This document shows, piece by piece, positions 43,050 through 54,802 of a stretch of 64,000 bases of DNA. The translations under genes were made by a program, and so were the position numbers. Source of the stretch: Carya illinoinensis (lineage: Eukaryota > Streptophyta > Magnoliopsida > Fagales > Juglandaceae); contig NC_056766.1 of the NCBI RefSeq assembly GCF_018687715.1, forward strand, positions 27,747,433 through 27,811,432, given 5' to 3'. The first letter of the stretch is position 1. The number at the start of each line of letters is the position of its first letter. The notes under the pieces were generated by a model, which saw only the letters and a program-made list of their open reading frames with translations, was not told the origin of the DNA and searched no databases.

Positions 43050-45288
43050 GTAGATGTAATCTTAATCTTAAATATATAATGTATATTGTTATGTCAAGAG
43101 TACTGCATATTAATATTAGTCTATTTTTTAAATAGATTTGCAAGAAAGAGGACTACAATACAGGAAAATATTAATTCTACTCATTATCCTTATTTCAAAA
43201 TTTACACTTTATTTTTTATTTATTGTAATTTTATTTTTACTAAATTAAAAGAATTTTTCTACTCATCGTTCATATATTATATATTTTTAAAAATATTATA
43301 AAAAATTGTATTTATATATGATGCGTATAATGAATAGAATTTTTATTTGTAAGTTTAGAAAAGTTGTAATAATTAAGTACTGATTGGATAAAAGAATTAA
43401 AAATTTGAAATTAAAAAGTATTTACATTTGAGTGATGAAAAAATTAAAATTTTGAAATTAAAAAATATCTATATTTGAGTGATATTTAACAAAAAAAGTA
43501 TAAATAATTTTAACATAAGACAAGATGAGTTATGTTTACAAATGAGGACTAAGAAATTTGTACAATTCTATCGAACAGTTCAGTCGGACAAAAGGTTCGA
43601 TGAACAAAGATCCAGGCAAGCTGATTAGTAGATAACGAATGGGGTATGCAAAATTTTGGGCAAGGAAAGGTAAGCAAATGACATGCGAGATTAACATCGG
43701 ACGGGTAAACTAGTACAATAGGATAAGGGTAATAGAAAGACAACGACGAGCCATATCTGTCGGGTCAACACCAATAAAAACTTGACACGTGTTATATTTT
43801 AAAAATTAAAAGAAATACTGAAATAACATAAAAACAAAAAGTCATTTTCAAATTATTAAAAAAAAATCTTAAAAAAATCAATTTAAAATGAATATCATTT
43901 GTAAGTGGCTCTTATCACTCCCATATATATCAATCGTCTTAATTTCTCTTCTTCTTCTTCTTCACAAAGGGCCAAAACTTTAATTAGTGAAATCACTTCT
44001 TGCTGTTAGAAATGCAACGTTTATCTGTCTGCATATAAGTTGTATTTTTGTTTGCTTGTATTTTGTCATTTTTATGGACACGTGTAGCGCTGTAGTAGGA
44101 TGGGGGGAAGTTAATTTGTTAGAACCATTCTGTTAGCTAGCCTCAGACTCCCTTAAGGCCAGGTGAAGGGGATGAAGGTAGTCGGTTGAATATTCTTGGA
44201 ATTTTCTAGCTTTTCTTCTATGTGGAGATAGATTGCCTCCAACGATCCAAGTTATTATTTACCATTTATGATATTACAATATTTTTCTTTAACTATTGGA
44301 AGATTAATTTTAAAATTTAAATCAAATATGAATAATATGTTTTACATAAGATTGACTTAAGAATAAAATAATTTTTTTTATTATTGTGTTTGGATAATGA
44401 AAAAAATAAAAATTTGAAATGACATATATATATATATATGTATATAATCCTAAGAAGTTTATAGTTTGAAATTATCAAATTTATTAAATACCTTTTCTAA
44501 AAATTTTGGTAAGCAAACAACGTCCTAATTTGTCTTGATGTCTTGACAGTTGGGTTGATGTTGAGGTTATATGCTCCTTTCCACTCGACTTAATCTTATC
44601 ACTAGCAAACTCAATTGACACGGTCACACGGACAGTGATAATAATTAAGTCTGACTTTGTCTATTGAATGAGACATGATAATAATTAAAAAAAATAAAAA
44701 ATTATAATAATTTAATAAATTATATAAATATATTTTTAAAAAGCTTAAAATTATCTATTTAATTATTTAAAAGTTAAGCCAGTTCTGACTTTCTGACTTG
44801 GCATTCGTACCGTTTTAGATGTTTAGAAACAAAACCTAACGCAGTGGAAACCGAAGACTCAAACAAATTGGCAAGTAAGTCGGGATCGAGTTTTCAATTA
44901 AAGAGTCAAGCGGTGGAATGTGATTACGAGTAGAACAAACTAATAAAAACAAAAGCTTAAGCGGTGGAATATGATTAATTTACGTTTTGCCCTTTTGAAT
45001 TTATCATTGTCCATAATCACCATTAATTCACAATCACTAAAGCGGCGCACAAAGGAAATCCAGGATTACATTCAAACGTCGCTGTAAAGTGGGGATCGAG
45101 TTCAAAATTAATGAGCCAAGTAGTGCAAAAATGAAAGTGAAGAGGCAAACACGAAGCGATGTTTCTACATATTTATAAAGGCGCCGCTAATATGCTACGT
45201 ACAAATTACTGGCCGTTATCACATGAAGAGGCAACCGTTTATCAAAAACGAAATCGAAGAGGCAACCGTTATCAAGTGTTGCAAAAAA
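43050..45288. other. Non-coding DNA with copy B of the dispersed repeat
   Basis: No gene seen. 43850-44530 shares several blocks with 13560-14600 in the same order. 44860-45250 contains short local repeats (GGGATCGAGTT, AGCGGTGGAAT, GAGGCAACCGTT). Confidence 0.5.
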
Positions 45289-45293
45289 GAAAC

Positions 45294-45770
45294 TGTCATA
45301 CGGCAGCTCAAGATGGAGACATTAGGGTGAAATTGAATTGAAAAATGAAGGAAGTAAAGTGAAGAATCAGTAAAGTGAAGAAGATGCTGTCGTGTGATGG
45401 AAGGAGGACCATGGGCCGGGTATGGATCATGGGCCTTAATGCCGTGGGCTCACAAGAGAAGAGAAGGGCCGCCAACGCATGGGCTGCAAGAGGGTCCTAT
45501 GGGCCGAAGTATGGAGAAGCTGCTAGAAATCCATTATCCATTTAGTTATTTGCATTTTCCTCATTTCCAGACTATTTCGTATTTGTCATTTTATGTCTTA
45601 ATTTCCTATTGGTCAGTACACCTGTAGTGGAAGGGAATTGGGGTAGTTATAATCCGTAGCAGAGGATTGTAGTGGGGATTAGAATATTTTCAATGTTATT
45701 GTAATTCCTAGAGGTTCTCCCCTCGAAGTGAGCATGTAACGTGTGGCTATCCATTCAATCCATTTCAGAG

Positions 45771-45814
<44 letters not shown>

Positions 45815-45859
45815 CACTCTTAGTCCATTTTCCATTATCAATCTTCTAGATTTGTTACA
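45294..45859 (+). repeat. 5' LTR of the chromovirus
   Basis: Starts TGTCATACGGCAGCTC and ends TTGTTACA. A 56-base insert at about 45766-45821, mostly (CT)n at 45773-45811, is absent from the 3' LTR. Confidence 0.88.
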
Positions 45860-45861
45860 GT

Positions 45862-45873
45862 TGGTATCAAAGA
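45862..45873 (+). other. Primer binding site (tRNA-Met type)
   Basis: TGGTATCAAAGA, two bases after the LTR end; ten of twelve bases match the usual TGGTATCAGAGC. Confidence 0.75.
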
Positions 45874-45909
45874 CAGGTTGCTTCTCTGCACTATCAAATT
45901 TCTCTTTAC

Positions 45910-47058
45910 ATGGTTGAAGGTACAAGATCTAACCAGTTGCTGGAAGGGCTAAATGCCTACAAGAAAAGCACGGATGCACAGTTCCAGAGTATGGAAGCTG
46001 AAATGCAGGCGTTGAGGATGCAAGTAGAGAAGTTAGTGGAAGCAGAAATGCAAGCCATGAGAAAACAGCTAGAGGCCATGAGTCTTCAGCTCTCCTCCTT
46101 TACCATGAACATGCAAGGCAAGGGCAAGGATCAGTTTGAAGATACAGCAAACAACTAGTGGGGTCCTAGGCAGGAGCAACAACTGATTAATATAGGGGAG
46201 ATCCAGCCAAGAACCATCAGGTTGGACTGTCCTACTTTTAATGGCGAAGATCCCTTGGAATGGCTGTATAAGGTAAACCAGTTCTTTACCTTTCACAGCA
46301 CACCACCCTCACATAGATTGAGACTTGTGTCATTCCACATGGAGGGCAAGGCCCTAGTTTGGTTCCAGGGCTTGGATGAGTCTGGAATATTAACAGGATG
46401 GGAAGAGTTTGTAAGAGCTCTATTGGTGAGATTTGGCCCTAGCCGCTATGATGACCCTATGGAACAGTTAACCCGCCTAAGACAAATGGGAACTGTTGAA
46501 GAATACAAAGATAGCTTTGAATTCCTATCAAATAGGTTAAGGGGCTTATCTGAGGTGTATAAGCTTAGCTGTTTTTTAAGCGGCTTAAGAGATGACATTA
46601 GACTACCTATCCGCATGTTTACACCTTCTAATTTGATGACTGCCTACAGCATAGCCAAACGCCAAGAAGAAAAACCTAAACTTGCCCAGAAAACCATTTA
46701 ACCGACCCATCCATACCTATACCTATACCCCAGAACCAGCTGCCATTAAATACCATCCCAACGGCCAGACCAAAATAAAAACCAGAATAGGGCCATTGTT
46801 CCAATCCAGAAAATTAGCCAAGCCCAGATGAAAACTAGAAGGGAAAAGGGCCTATGTTATTATTGTGATTCCAAATGGAATCTTGGTCACAAATGCCACA
46901 GCCCAAAACTTTATTTAATTGAGGAAGTGGAGGATATTGCTGGACCCAGTGGGGTGAAGGATGAGAAGGAGGGGGAAACACAAGAAGCTAGGAGTGTTCA
47001 ACCGGATCCGGATCCGGATCCGGATTTTAAAAACCGGGTGGTTATCCATCCAGATTGA
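45910..47058 (+). pseudogene. gag: Chromovirus gag, interrupted
   Basis: From ATG 45910 (MVEGTRSNQLLEGLNAYK) an N-terminal coiled coil (MEAEMQALRMQVEKLVEAEM) runs to a TAG at 46156. The same frame then carries the gag domain (46222-46701: RLRLVSFHMEGKALVWFQGL, GWEEFVRALLVRFG, PMEQLTRLRQMGTVEEYKDS, LSGLRDDIRLPIRMF). A zinc-knuckle region with CYYCDSKWNLGHKC follows at about 46852 in a shifted frame. Coding homology stops at 46988, where the hAT-like element is inserted; the remainder to 47058 is transposon DNA. Confidence 0.85.
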
Positions 47059-48490
47059 CTCGGATTTCAACCCGGGCGGATAGCTGGGTCTAATCCGGAT
47101 TTTTTGCACTTTTTGCCTCAAAACTTTCAATTGCCCAATTTGTTTTAAAAAATAATTTAAACACATTTTATAAGTTAAAAAAAAAAGTAAATTAAAGAAC
47201 AAAATAAATAAAAATGCAAAAATAGATAATATTTTTGTTTACATCTCAATGCAAAACATAAATTTACAAAGAACAAAATAAATAATAATACACATTACAA
47301 CTAATTAAACTAATACAATCCATTACAAAAAACAAAATAAACAATAATACATTAAAATACTACTACTATTTCAAAAAAAAATTACAATGCTCTTCACATC
47401 TTGAAAGTTGAATATGGAATTGAGAAAGCTGCACAAGGGACATTGACCATCACAATCCAACAAACTGATTACAGGAAATATAGCCATTATATCCATCTTA
47501 ATATTTAATTAAACAAGAACAGTCAAGCATCAACTGTACAAGCATATTGTTGCATATTTTTATCTTACCCAGTGGCATTTATGGTTTCTTCAAATCTTTG
47601 ACACCAAATAGTTCTTGAGCACATTAACTGAGTTTAGGGGACTGGAAAGATAAAATAAAAAAGGAGTCAATATCACAATTAATATTAGTACTGATATTGT
47701 TCTTGTCACTTTGTTGATGGTAAAAGCACTTTAATATCTAATGTCTTTACGTACTTGCAAGTCTTGAATGTCATGCTAAGGATAGAAAGGCCATTGGGCT
47801 TAGATGCAACTTCATCGATTATAGACCACAATGAGATTTGTATTGTCACATTGGTCCACCAGAAAGTATGAAAGTACCATCTCTTTGTATCAGTTTGGCC
47901 TACAGTCTCAGAGAAAGGTATAAAGTTTAACTCCCAACTGATAAACACAAAAAACTGATCATAGTTCATCACAAACAGTGACAGAAACATATCTACGTGT
48001 TCGATCTGATTGGAACTAGTTCTTAACTCTTTCAACTGCATATATATATTTAAACCAGAAAGGAGAAGAAGAACAAGCAACAAGCCAACAGATATAATAT
48101 ATCCTACTAAATTACTAATCTTTATTGTTGTGCCTGATGCCCATCTCAATCATTGAAGTCCACCCAGAAAATTTTGTTCTCGTTATGGGCCATGGCCGTA
48201 CTTAGGATTGTTCAAGTGAAAAATTTGCCATTTTCAAAGATTTTTTGTGTTTTTGTGTTTTTTTTAGGTAAGAGGTTAATGTCATTAGAGCCTATTTAAG
48301 AAGACAAATCGAGAGTACATCACCAACTGTTTTGAAGATATCATTAATCAAGCTTTCTATTAGTTTTGAAAGCATACCCTTTGAATGATCAAGCAATGAT
48401 ATGTAACCTCATTTAGGTACATGATTTGAGGATTAGGGAGGGGTCACTCTCTTTTGATCTTTCACCATCATAATCTACAGCACTCATGGA

Positions 48491-49345
48491 TAGGGGTGCT
48501 ACCCGCATCATACGAGGCGGGTGCACCCCTTCCCCGCACCCCGCCCCCGCATGATGCGGGGGATGAATATTTCATCCGCACCCCGCCCCCGTGAGGCGGG
48601 GGCGGGGCCCCCCGCTCCGGTGCCGGGGGGGCGGGGCGAACACCCCATCCGCCCCGCCCCCCGCCCACTTCAAGAATCCCATATTTCAATGGGTTTTAAA
48701 AAAAATTTGTGTCTAAAAATATTATTTTTAGACCCAAATTATTATATAATTAAATCTTAAATTAAAATTTATATATATAATAATAATTTAAAAACTAATA
48801 ACATAAAAATTATGTTACTAATTTTTAAATTTGTTAAACTTGTTCACAAGAATCACAAGAGAGTGAGACTTGTTCATCACAAGCTTGCATATGCCATGGG
48901 CATCATTTATATAGAACTCTAAGGCCATACAAGAGTCTTACTTGAGCAATGTGGGACTTAACAGTAAGTCCCACATTGCTCAAGTAAGACTCTTGTATGG
49001 CCTTAGAGTTCTATATAAATGAGGCCTAGGGTGCCCATGGCATATGCAAGCTTGTGATGAACAAGTCTCACTCTCTTGTGATTCTTGTGAACAAGTTTAA
49101 CAAATTGTAATATATTATATATATACAATTTGTAAAATAAAAATATATATTTATAAATATAAAATATATATATTTATAAATATAAATATAAAATGCGGGG
49201 CGGGGGAAAAGCGGGGCGGGGTTGAGCCCTGCCCGCCCCCCGCCCCCGCTTAGTGTTTTTCGTGCAGGGTACCCCGTCTGCCCATGCGGAGGCGGGGCGG
49301 ACGGGGGCGGGGTAGCGGGGGGCAGGCCCCCGCTGCCCACCCCTA
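48491..49345. mobile_element. GC-ended hAT-like element nested in the first
   Basis: 855 bp with ends TAGGGGTGCTACCCGC and (complement) TAGGGGTGGGCAGCGGGG and 8-bp TSD CTCATGGA at 48483-48490 and 49346-49353. Both ends carry about 150 bases of extreme GC content made of GGCGGGG/CCCCGCC runs. The centre is AT-rich and holds the foldback at 48828-49106. No ORF of interest. Confidence 0.85.
48828..49106. repeat. Long near-perfect foldback (about 135-bp arms)
   Basis: The left arm from AATTTGTTAAACTTG pairs with the right arm ending CAAGTTTAACAAATT. The centre is GGGACTTA-ACAG-TAAGTCCC. The only large asymmetry is nine extra bases (around GGCCTAGGG) in the right arm at about 49024-49032. Each arm includes TCCCACATTGCTCAAGTAAG and a CTATATAAATGA TATA-like site. 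A transcript through it would form a long double-stranded hairpin. Confidence 0.9.
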
Positions 49346-50907
49346 CTCATGGAATCATCTGTTTGCATGAGTAGGACCAGACTAGGAATGGAAATGATAT
49401 CTAAAATATTGGATGCTCTCTCAGATTGGCCTATGGCTAAAACAATTTTGACCAGATGATGCTTACAGACACACTTAGAGAGTTGGTATTGTCACTCATG
49501 TGGATTACACGACAGCTCATTTTTTTTTTGTTTAAATTCTTTTCTTTATATTTTTGTTTTGGTTGGTTGTACTTAATCCGGATGCAATTTTGATTCTGTG
49601 TACAACCTTGTATTCTATGAGGGGAAGAAATAGCAAAAAAAAGAAAAAAGAAAATTGATGCTCAACGTCATATGTTTGTATATAGTGGTAGTTTCTTACC
49701 ACTAGAAGTCTAGAATCATGTCCTACAATTTTTTGCTCCCCTTGTACCTGATTACTAAACCACTGAATTTTGTACCTGATCAAAGTTGTCATTGCTGTTT
49801 TGGCTTTGTGTTTTCATTTTTTCTTCCATCTTCGAAGGCAACTTTGGCTCTTATTACTATTATTATGTCGAAATTGAAAGAATTGGCTTAACAAATACTG
49901 AATATAAGAATTCTATATTTTGGTGTCAAAATGCAAGGTTCCCTTGATTTAATTATCCACTAGTAGCAACCATTTCTGTCTCAAACCCTCTCCAACCTAA
50001 AGTAAGACTATGTACCCCATTACACCTTGCACTCACCAAACATTTAAAGATATAATTTAGTAACACAAAAAAATGATAACAGTCCTATGTATACAAATGC
50101 AAACTCACAGACCCAAATATGAAGTATTTCAAGTGAAAATGAAAGCATGAAAAATAATGAATGCATCAATGTGAAATCAATGTGAAAATGAAAGCATGAA
50201 AATTTCAAGTGCAAACTCACAGACCCAAATAATGAATGCATCAATGTGAAATCAAATTAAAACCCTAGACCAACAGAATCACTAAGAATCAGCAAACTCA
50301 CAACCAGAAAAATCACAAATACAAATGCAAAATCGCAAACCCAAATGGCAAACCCTAAACAGATCTTGAGAGATCAACACTATAAATTAGAGCCACAATT
50401 TTGCTAAACAGAGAGATTCAACTAGAAAAACATCCAAATTCGTAAATCACAAGCCAAGAAATGTGTAAATCAGAAAAGAGATAACATCATGCAAAAATCA
50501 AACATAAACCCAGAAAAAGGAATCCACCCAAATCGAGAGAGAGAGAGAGAGATTAACATACCTTAGGTTTCAAGACAGAGACAGAAGATTTGCTATGCAA
50601 TCGCCATGGGCCCTAGGGTTCTTGAGAGACGAGCGTGAGAGAAGACGAGTGAGAGAAGACAAGCTTGAGTCACGATCGAGAGAAACCGGGTTACATTTGG
50701 GGAAAATCAAAATGTAAGAAGAAACGGTGTCGTTTTAGGGGGGAAAATCAGTAACCGGGTGTATAACCCGGTTACGGATTACCGGGTTATAAAACCAGAT
50801 CCGTAACTGGATCCAGGTTTATAACAACTGCCTGGGTGTAATCCGGGTGGATAATCGCCCAAATTCACCCGGATCCGGAAAAAAATCAGTCCGGATGCAC
50901 ACCCCTA

Positions 50908-51264
50908 CAAGAAGCCCTCAACTTGCTTACCTCGGATTCCACACCCGAGATATTGTTACATGCCATTACGGGTTCACTAAATCCCAAGACCATGAGGGTT
51001 AAGGGAAGGGTTGGAAGCCAATGGGTCATCATCCTCATAGACTCAGGCAGTACCCACAACTTTGTGGATCCCGCCATACTAAACCGAGTCTCTGTCCCCA
51101 TGATTGCGGATGAAAAAGTACGAGTTAAGGTGGCAAATGGAGAGATGGTCAATAGCGAAGGCAAGGTATTGGGGGTCAATGTGCACATACAGGGAATTAA
51201 TGTTACCATTGATCTGTTTATGTTGGTTTTAGCAGGATGTGACATGGTGCTGGGTGTGCAATGA
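50908..51264 (+). pseudogene. Chromovirus protease region
   Basis: Retropepsin-like segment resuming the polyprotein after the hAT-like insertion. It reads HAITGSLNPKTMRVKGRVGS, then WVIILIDSGSTHNFVDPAIL with the active site DSGST, and ends MLVLAGCDMVLGVQ (the GxDxVLG end of the fold). The frame stops at a TGA (51262) where relatives have tryptophan. Bases 50908-50915 are the second copy of the hAT target duplication. Confidence 0.85.
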
Positions 51265-51423
51265 CTTCAAACTTTGGATTCCATTTTATGGAACTTTAAG
51301 GACTTAACTATGCAGTTTTTTCACTAGAAAAAAAAAACAGTACAGTTGAAGGGACTAAGTGGGAGCACCTAGATTGAATAAGGCTCTCTTAGTAAGCTGC
51401 ACAAAAGGGAGAGTAAGGGAGTC

Positions 51424-52838
51424 TTGTTGCATCTGGTTGAAGAATCCACAGGGCCATCCAATCCAGAAATTCCACAAGCCATCCAACCCTTACTAAGCCA
51501 GTACTCTGACCTTTTTGCCACTCCAAACAGTTTACCACTTGCAATAACACATGACCATTCCATTAATTTACAACCAGGAACTAGCCCCATTTCTGTCTAT
51601 CCCTATCGCTACCCTTATTTTCAAAAAGATGAAATAGAAAGAATAGTGAAGGAGTTGATGGATTCGAGTGTGGTGAGACCTAGCCACAGCCCCTATTCCT
51701 CACCTGTGTTGTTGGTAAGAAAGGTGGATGGGTAATGGAGATTATGTGTGGACTACCAGGCTCTTAATAGTGTGATTATTAAGGACAAATTCTCCATCCC
51801 AGTTGTGGAAGAGCTGATGGATGAATTATTTGGAGCCAAGTTCTTTTCCAAGCTGGATTTAAGATTCGGATATCATCAAATAAGAGTCAGCCCAACAGAT
51901 GTACCAAAGACTGCATTTCGCACCCATGAAAGGCACTACGAATTCCTAGTTATGCCTTTTGGCTTAACTAACGCCCCATCAACTTTCCAACGTTTAATGA
52001 ATGAGGTTTTTAAGCCCCATCTCAGGAAGTTTATTCTAGTATTTTTTGATGACATTTTAATTTATAGCAGGAATGCTGAGGAACACATAGAGCATCTACA
52101 ACTTACTTACATTTGAGATTCTAAGAAGGAACCAACTGTTTGCCAAGCTAAGCAAATGCAGATTCGAGTGTGAAGGAATATCTTATTTGGGGCATCTCAT
52201 TTTTGGTCAAGGAGTAAGGGCGAATCCAGAAAAATTACAGGCCATGAAGAATTGGCCAACTCCCAAGTCCCCAAAAGCCTTGAGGGGTTTTTTGGGATTA
52301 ATTGGATACTACAGAAGATTTATAAAGGATTACTGCAAATCTGACCCGCTTATTAAAAAAGGACAGTTTTAAATGGGATGGAGAGGCACAGGAAGCATTT
52401 GAGAAATTGAAGTCAACCCTCACCCAGCCCCCTATTTTGGCACTTCCAAATTTCCAGCTTAAGTTCACTATCGAATGTGATGCATCGGGAGATGCAATAG
52501 GGGTTGTCCTAATGCAAGAAGGCCGGCCATTGGCTTTCTTCAGCAAGGCCTTGAAGGGAAGGGCCTTGGAATTATCGATATATGAGAAGGAGTTGTATGC
52601 CTTGGTGTCGGCAGTTCAAAAATGGAGACCCTACTTACTAGGGCAATCCTTTGTGGTCAAAACAGATCACCAAAGCCTTAAGTTTCTGCTTGATCAAAGA
52701 GTAGGGACACCAATGCAGCAAAAATGGGTAACAAAACTGATGGGGTATGATTTTATGGTGGAATACAAGAAGGGCAAGGAAAATGTGGTGGCGGATGCCT
52801 TATCTAGCAAGGAGAAGATGAAGTTTGGGTGGCCATGA
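51424..52838 (+). pseudogene. pol: Chromovirus reverse transcriptase and RNase H
   Basis: RT pieces: HSINLQPGTSPISVYPYRYP, KELMDSSVVRPSHSPYSSPV, an in-frame TAA at 51733, then [45 protein letters not shown] and the catalytic FFDDILIY at about 52050. A frameshift near 52110 leads to GVRANPEKLQAM and LRGFLGLIGYYRRFIKDY; another near 52345 leads to RNase H (IECDASGDAIGVVLMQ, YEKELYALVSAVQKW, VKTDHQSLKFLLDQR, ENVVADALS). All active-site residues are still visible although split over frames. Confidence 0.88.
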
Positions 52839-54280
52839 TTTCACTACCCAACTTTGACTGGATCACAGAAATTAAGGCTTCCTATGACTCGGATGAGAAG
52901 TTAAAAGAGCTGCTGCACAAACAGACTACATGGGATCTCCCTCTTCATTACTCAGTGAGGGATGGTCTATTCTTGTACAAGAGACGCTTGTATATCCCTG
53001 CAAATCCAGCTCTCATTAAAAACCTACTATCACTTGTGCATAGTAGTCCTATGGGGGGCATTTGGGATTTGACAAAACAGTTCACCAGTTGAAGAGAGAT
53101 TTCTATTGGCCCGAGTGGAAGACAGATATTAAACATTTTCTCATGAGACATGCCAAGTCATGAGGTGGATAATACACTGCCTAGTGGACTGTTATAGCCC
53201 CTACCAGTGCCTCAAAAACCATGGTTTGCCATCACCATGGACTTTGTAGAAGGACTCCCTAGCTCTAATGGATTTAATGCCCTGTGGGTTGTCGTGGACA
53301 GATTTACAAAATATGCACATTTTGTGCCAATTTCCCACCCATACACAGCTGGGACAGTGGCTCAAATGTTTATGAAACATGTTTTCAAGCTGCATGGTAT
53401 GCCATAATACATTATATCTGACAGGGACCCCACCTTCACTAGCAAATTTTGGAAGGAAATATTCTCACTACAGAATGTACAGTTGGCTTTCAGCACCTCG
53501 TACCACCCCCAAACGGATGTTCACACAGAGGCTGTGAATAAATTGTTAGAGAATTATCTACAGAGCTTCACCAATGACAAACCAAAGGGGTGGTCAAAAT
53601 GGGTTGAGTTGGCCGAGTGGTGTTACAACTCTAGCTTACACACCTCCACTAAAGTTACTCCCTTTGAGGCCTTAGATGGCTACAAACCACCTCGACTACT
53701 CTCTTACATGGCAGGAACTTCAAAACTTGAAGAGGTGGACGTAACACTAAGGGACTAGGACCAACTATGGACTTTACTCAGGGAAAACAAAATAGTAGCC
53801 CAAAATCGCATGAAGTACTACTCTGATTTAAAAAGGAAGGAGCAACATTACACAGTGGGCAAGTGGGTTTACCTTCGGCTACAACCATACCGGCAAGCCA
53901 CGATGCAACAGAGGAGGTCCTTGAAGCTTTCCCCTCATTTTTACGGCCCTTTCCAGGTGGTGCAACGTATCGTTGAGGTGGCATATCGCCTGAAATTACC
54001 CGAGACGGCTCAGATCCACGACGTCCTCCACGTCTCACAGCTCAAAAAGAAACTAGGCCAAGACACCATCCCAATCCCAAAACTACCTCCTGTGAACCAG
54101 CAGGGTGTCATCCGTCCAGAACCTAAAGAAGTTCTGGCACGTCGTCTGAGGAAGAAGAAGAACAAGCCGGTGACCGAGATCCTCGTTCGATGGCAGGGAC
54201 AGGATGTGGAGGATGCCTCTTGGGAGCCTTACCACACGGTGCGGGCAGAGTTTCCCCACCTTGTGGACAAGGTTTTGTAA
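52829..54280 (+). pseudogene. pol: Chromovirus integrase with chromodomain
   Basis: The integrase N-terminal zinc region is damaged (SLVHSSPMGGIWD, then a frameshift near 53050 and scrambled sequence to 53200). Core: first aspartate in AITMDFVEGLP (about 53230), second in YIISDRDPTFTS (about 53420, after a TAA at 53406), glutamate in TEAVNKLLENYL (about 53530). A TAG at 53756 is followed by QYTV-type GKWVYLRLQPYRQ (GPY/F region: FYGPFQVV). A chromodomain at about 54119-54265 reads EPKEVLARRLRKKKN, ILVRWQGQDVEDASWEP, with the conserved W...W aromatic residues. The chromodomain marks it as a chromovirus and would steer integration to marked chromatin. Confidence 0.9.
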
Positions 54281-54292
54281 AGGAGAGGGGAA

Positions 54293-54802
54293 TTTCATAC
54301 GGCAGCTCAAGATGCGGACATTAGGGTGGAACTGAACTGAAAAAGGAAGGAAGTAAAGTGAAGAATTAGTAAACTGAAGAAGATGCTATCGTGTGATGGA
54401 AGGAGGACCATGGGCCGGGTATGGATCATGGGCCTTAATGTCGTGGGCTCACAAGAGAAGAGAAGGGCTGCCAACGCATGGGCTGCAAGAGGGGCCTATG
54501 GGCCGAAGTATGGAGAAGCTGCTAGAAATCCATTATCCATTTAGTTATTTGCATTTTCCTTATTTCTAAACTATTTAGTATTTGTCATTTTATGTCTTAA
54601 TTTCCTATTGGTTAGTACACCTGTAGTGGAAGGGAATTGGGGTAGTTATAATCAGTAGCAGAGGACTGTAATGGGGATCAGAATATTTTCAGTGTTATTG
54701 TAATTCCTGGAGGTGCTCCCCTCGACGTGAGCGTGTAACGTGTGGCTATCCATTCAATCCATTTAGTCCATTTTCCATTACCAATCTTCTGGGTTTGTTA
54801 CA
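54293..54802 (+). repeat. 3' LTR of the chromovirus
   Basis: Follows the polypurine tract AAAGGAGAGGGGAA (54279-54292). It starts TTTCATACGGCAGCTC, where the 5' LTR has TGTCATAC, and ends TTGTTACA. It lacks the CT insert of the 5' LTR. Confidence 0.88.

Larger units (their letters stand above)
46989..50907. mobile_element. hAT-like element inside the chromovirus
   Basis: Ends TAGGAGTGTTCAACCGGA and (complement of right end) TAGGGGTGTGCATCCGGA, flanked by the 8-bp duplication CAAGAAGC at 46981-46988 and 50908-50915. Total 3919 bp, about 3.06 kb after removing the nested element. Subterminal DNA is rich in CCGGATCCGG and CCGGGT motifs. No hAT transposase is recognisable. The middle is AT-rich DNA of unknown origin; a 147-codon minus-strand open frame (48149-47706) with one hydrophobic segment has no homology I recognise. 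Confidence 0.87.
45294..54802 (+). mobile_element. Ty3/gypsy chromovirus, decayed, host of nested hAT elements
   Basis: LTRs at 45294-45859 (566 bp) and 54293-54802 (510 bp) end in TTGTTACA. The flanks GAAAC and CAAAC differ by one base, so the TSD is probable but not perfect. Order: LTR, iMet-type primer site, gag with coiled coil and zinc knuckle, protease, RT, RNase H, integrase, chromodomain, polypurine tract, LTR. A 3.9-kb hAT-like element separates gag from protease. Stops (46156, 51262, 51733, 53406, 53756) and frameshifts inactivate pol. The LTRs are clearly diverged, including a CT microsatellite in one only. Confidence 0.9.

Noticed and set aside
47706..48149. 147-codon minus-strand open frame with a hydrophobic segment
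   Set aside because: No family recognised, no neighbouring exon signal I trust; listed only under the hAT-like element. A protein search could revive it as a captured gene piece.
48468..49368. Pro/Gly-rich open frames on both strands
   Set aside because: Caused by GC-rich terminal runs of the inner hAT-like element.
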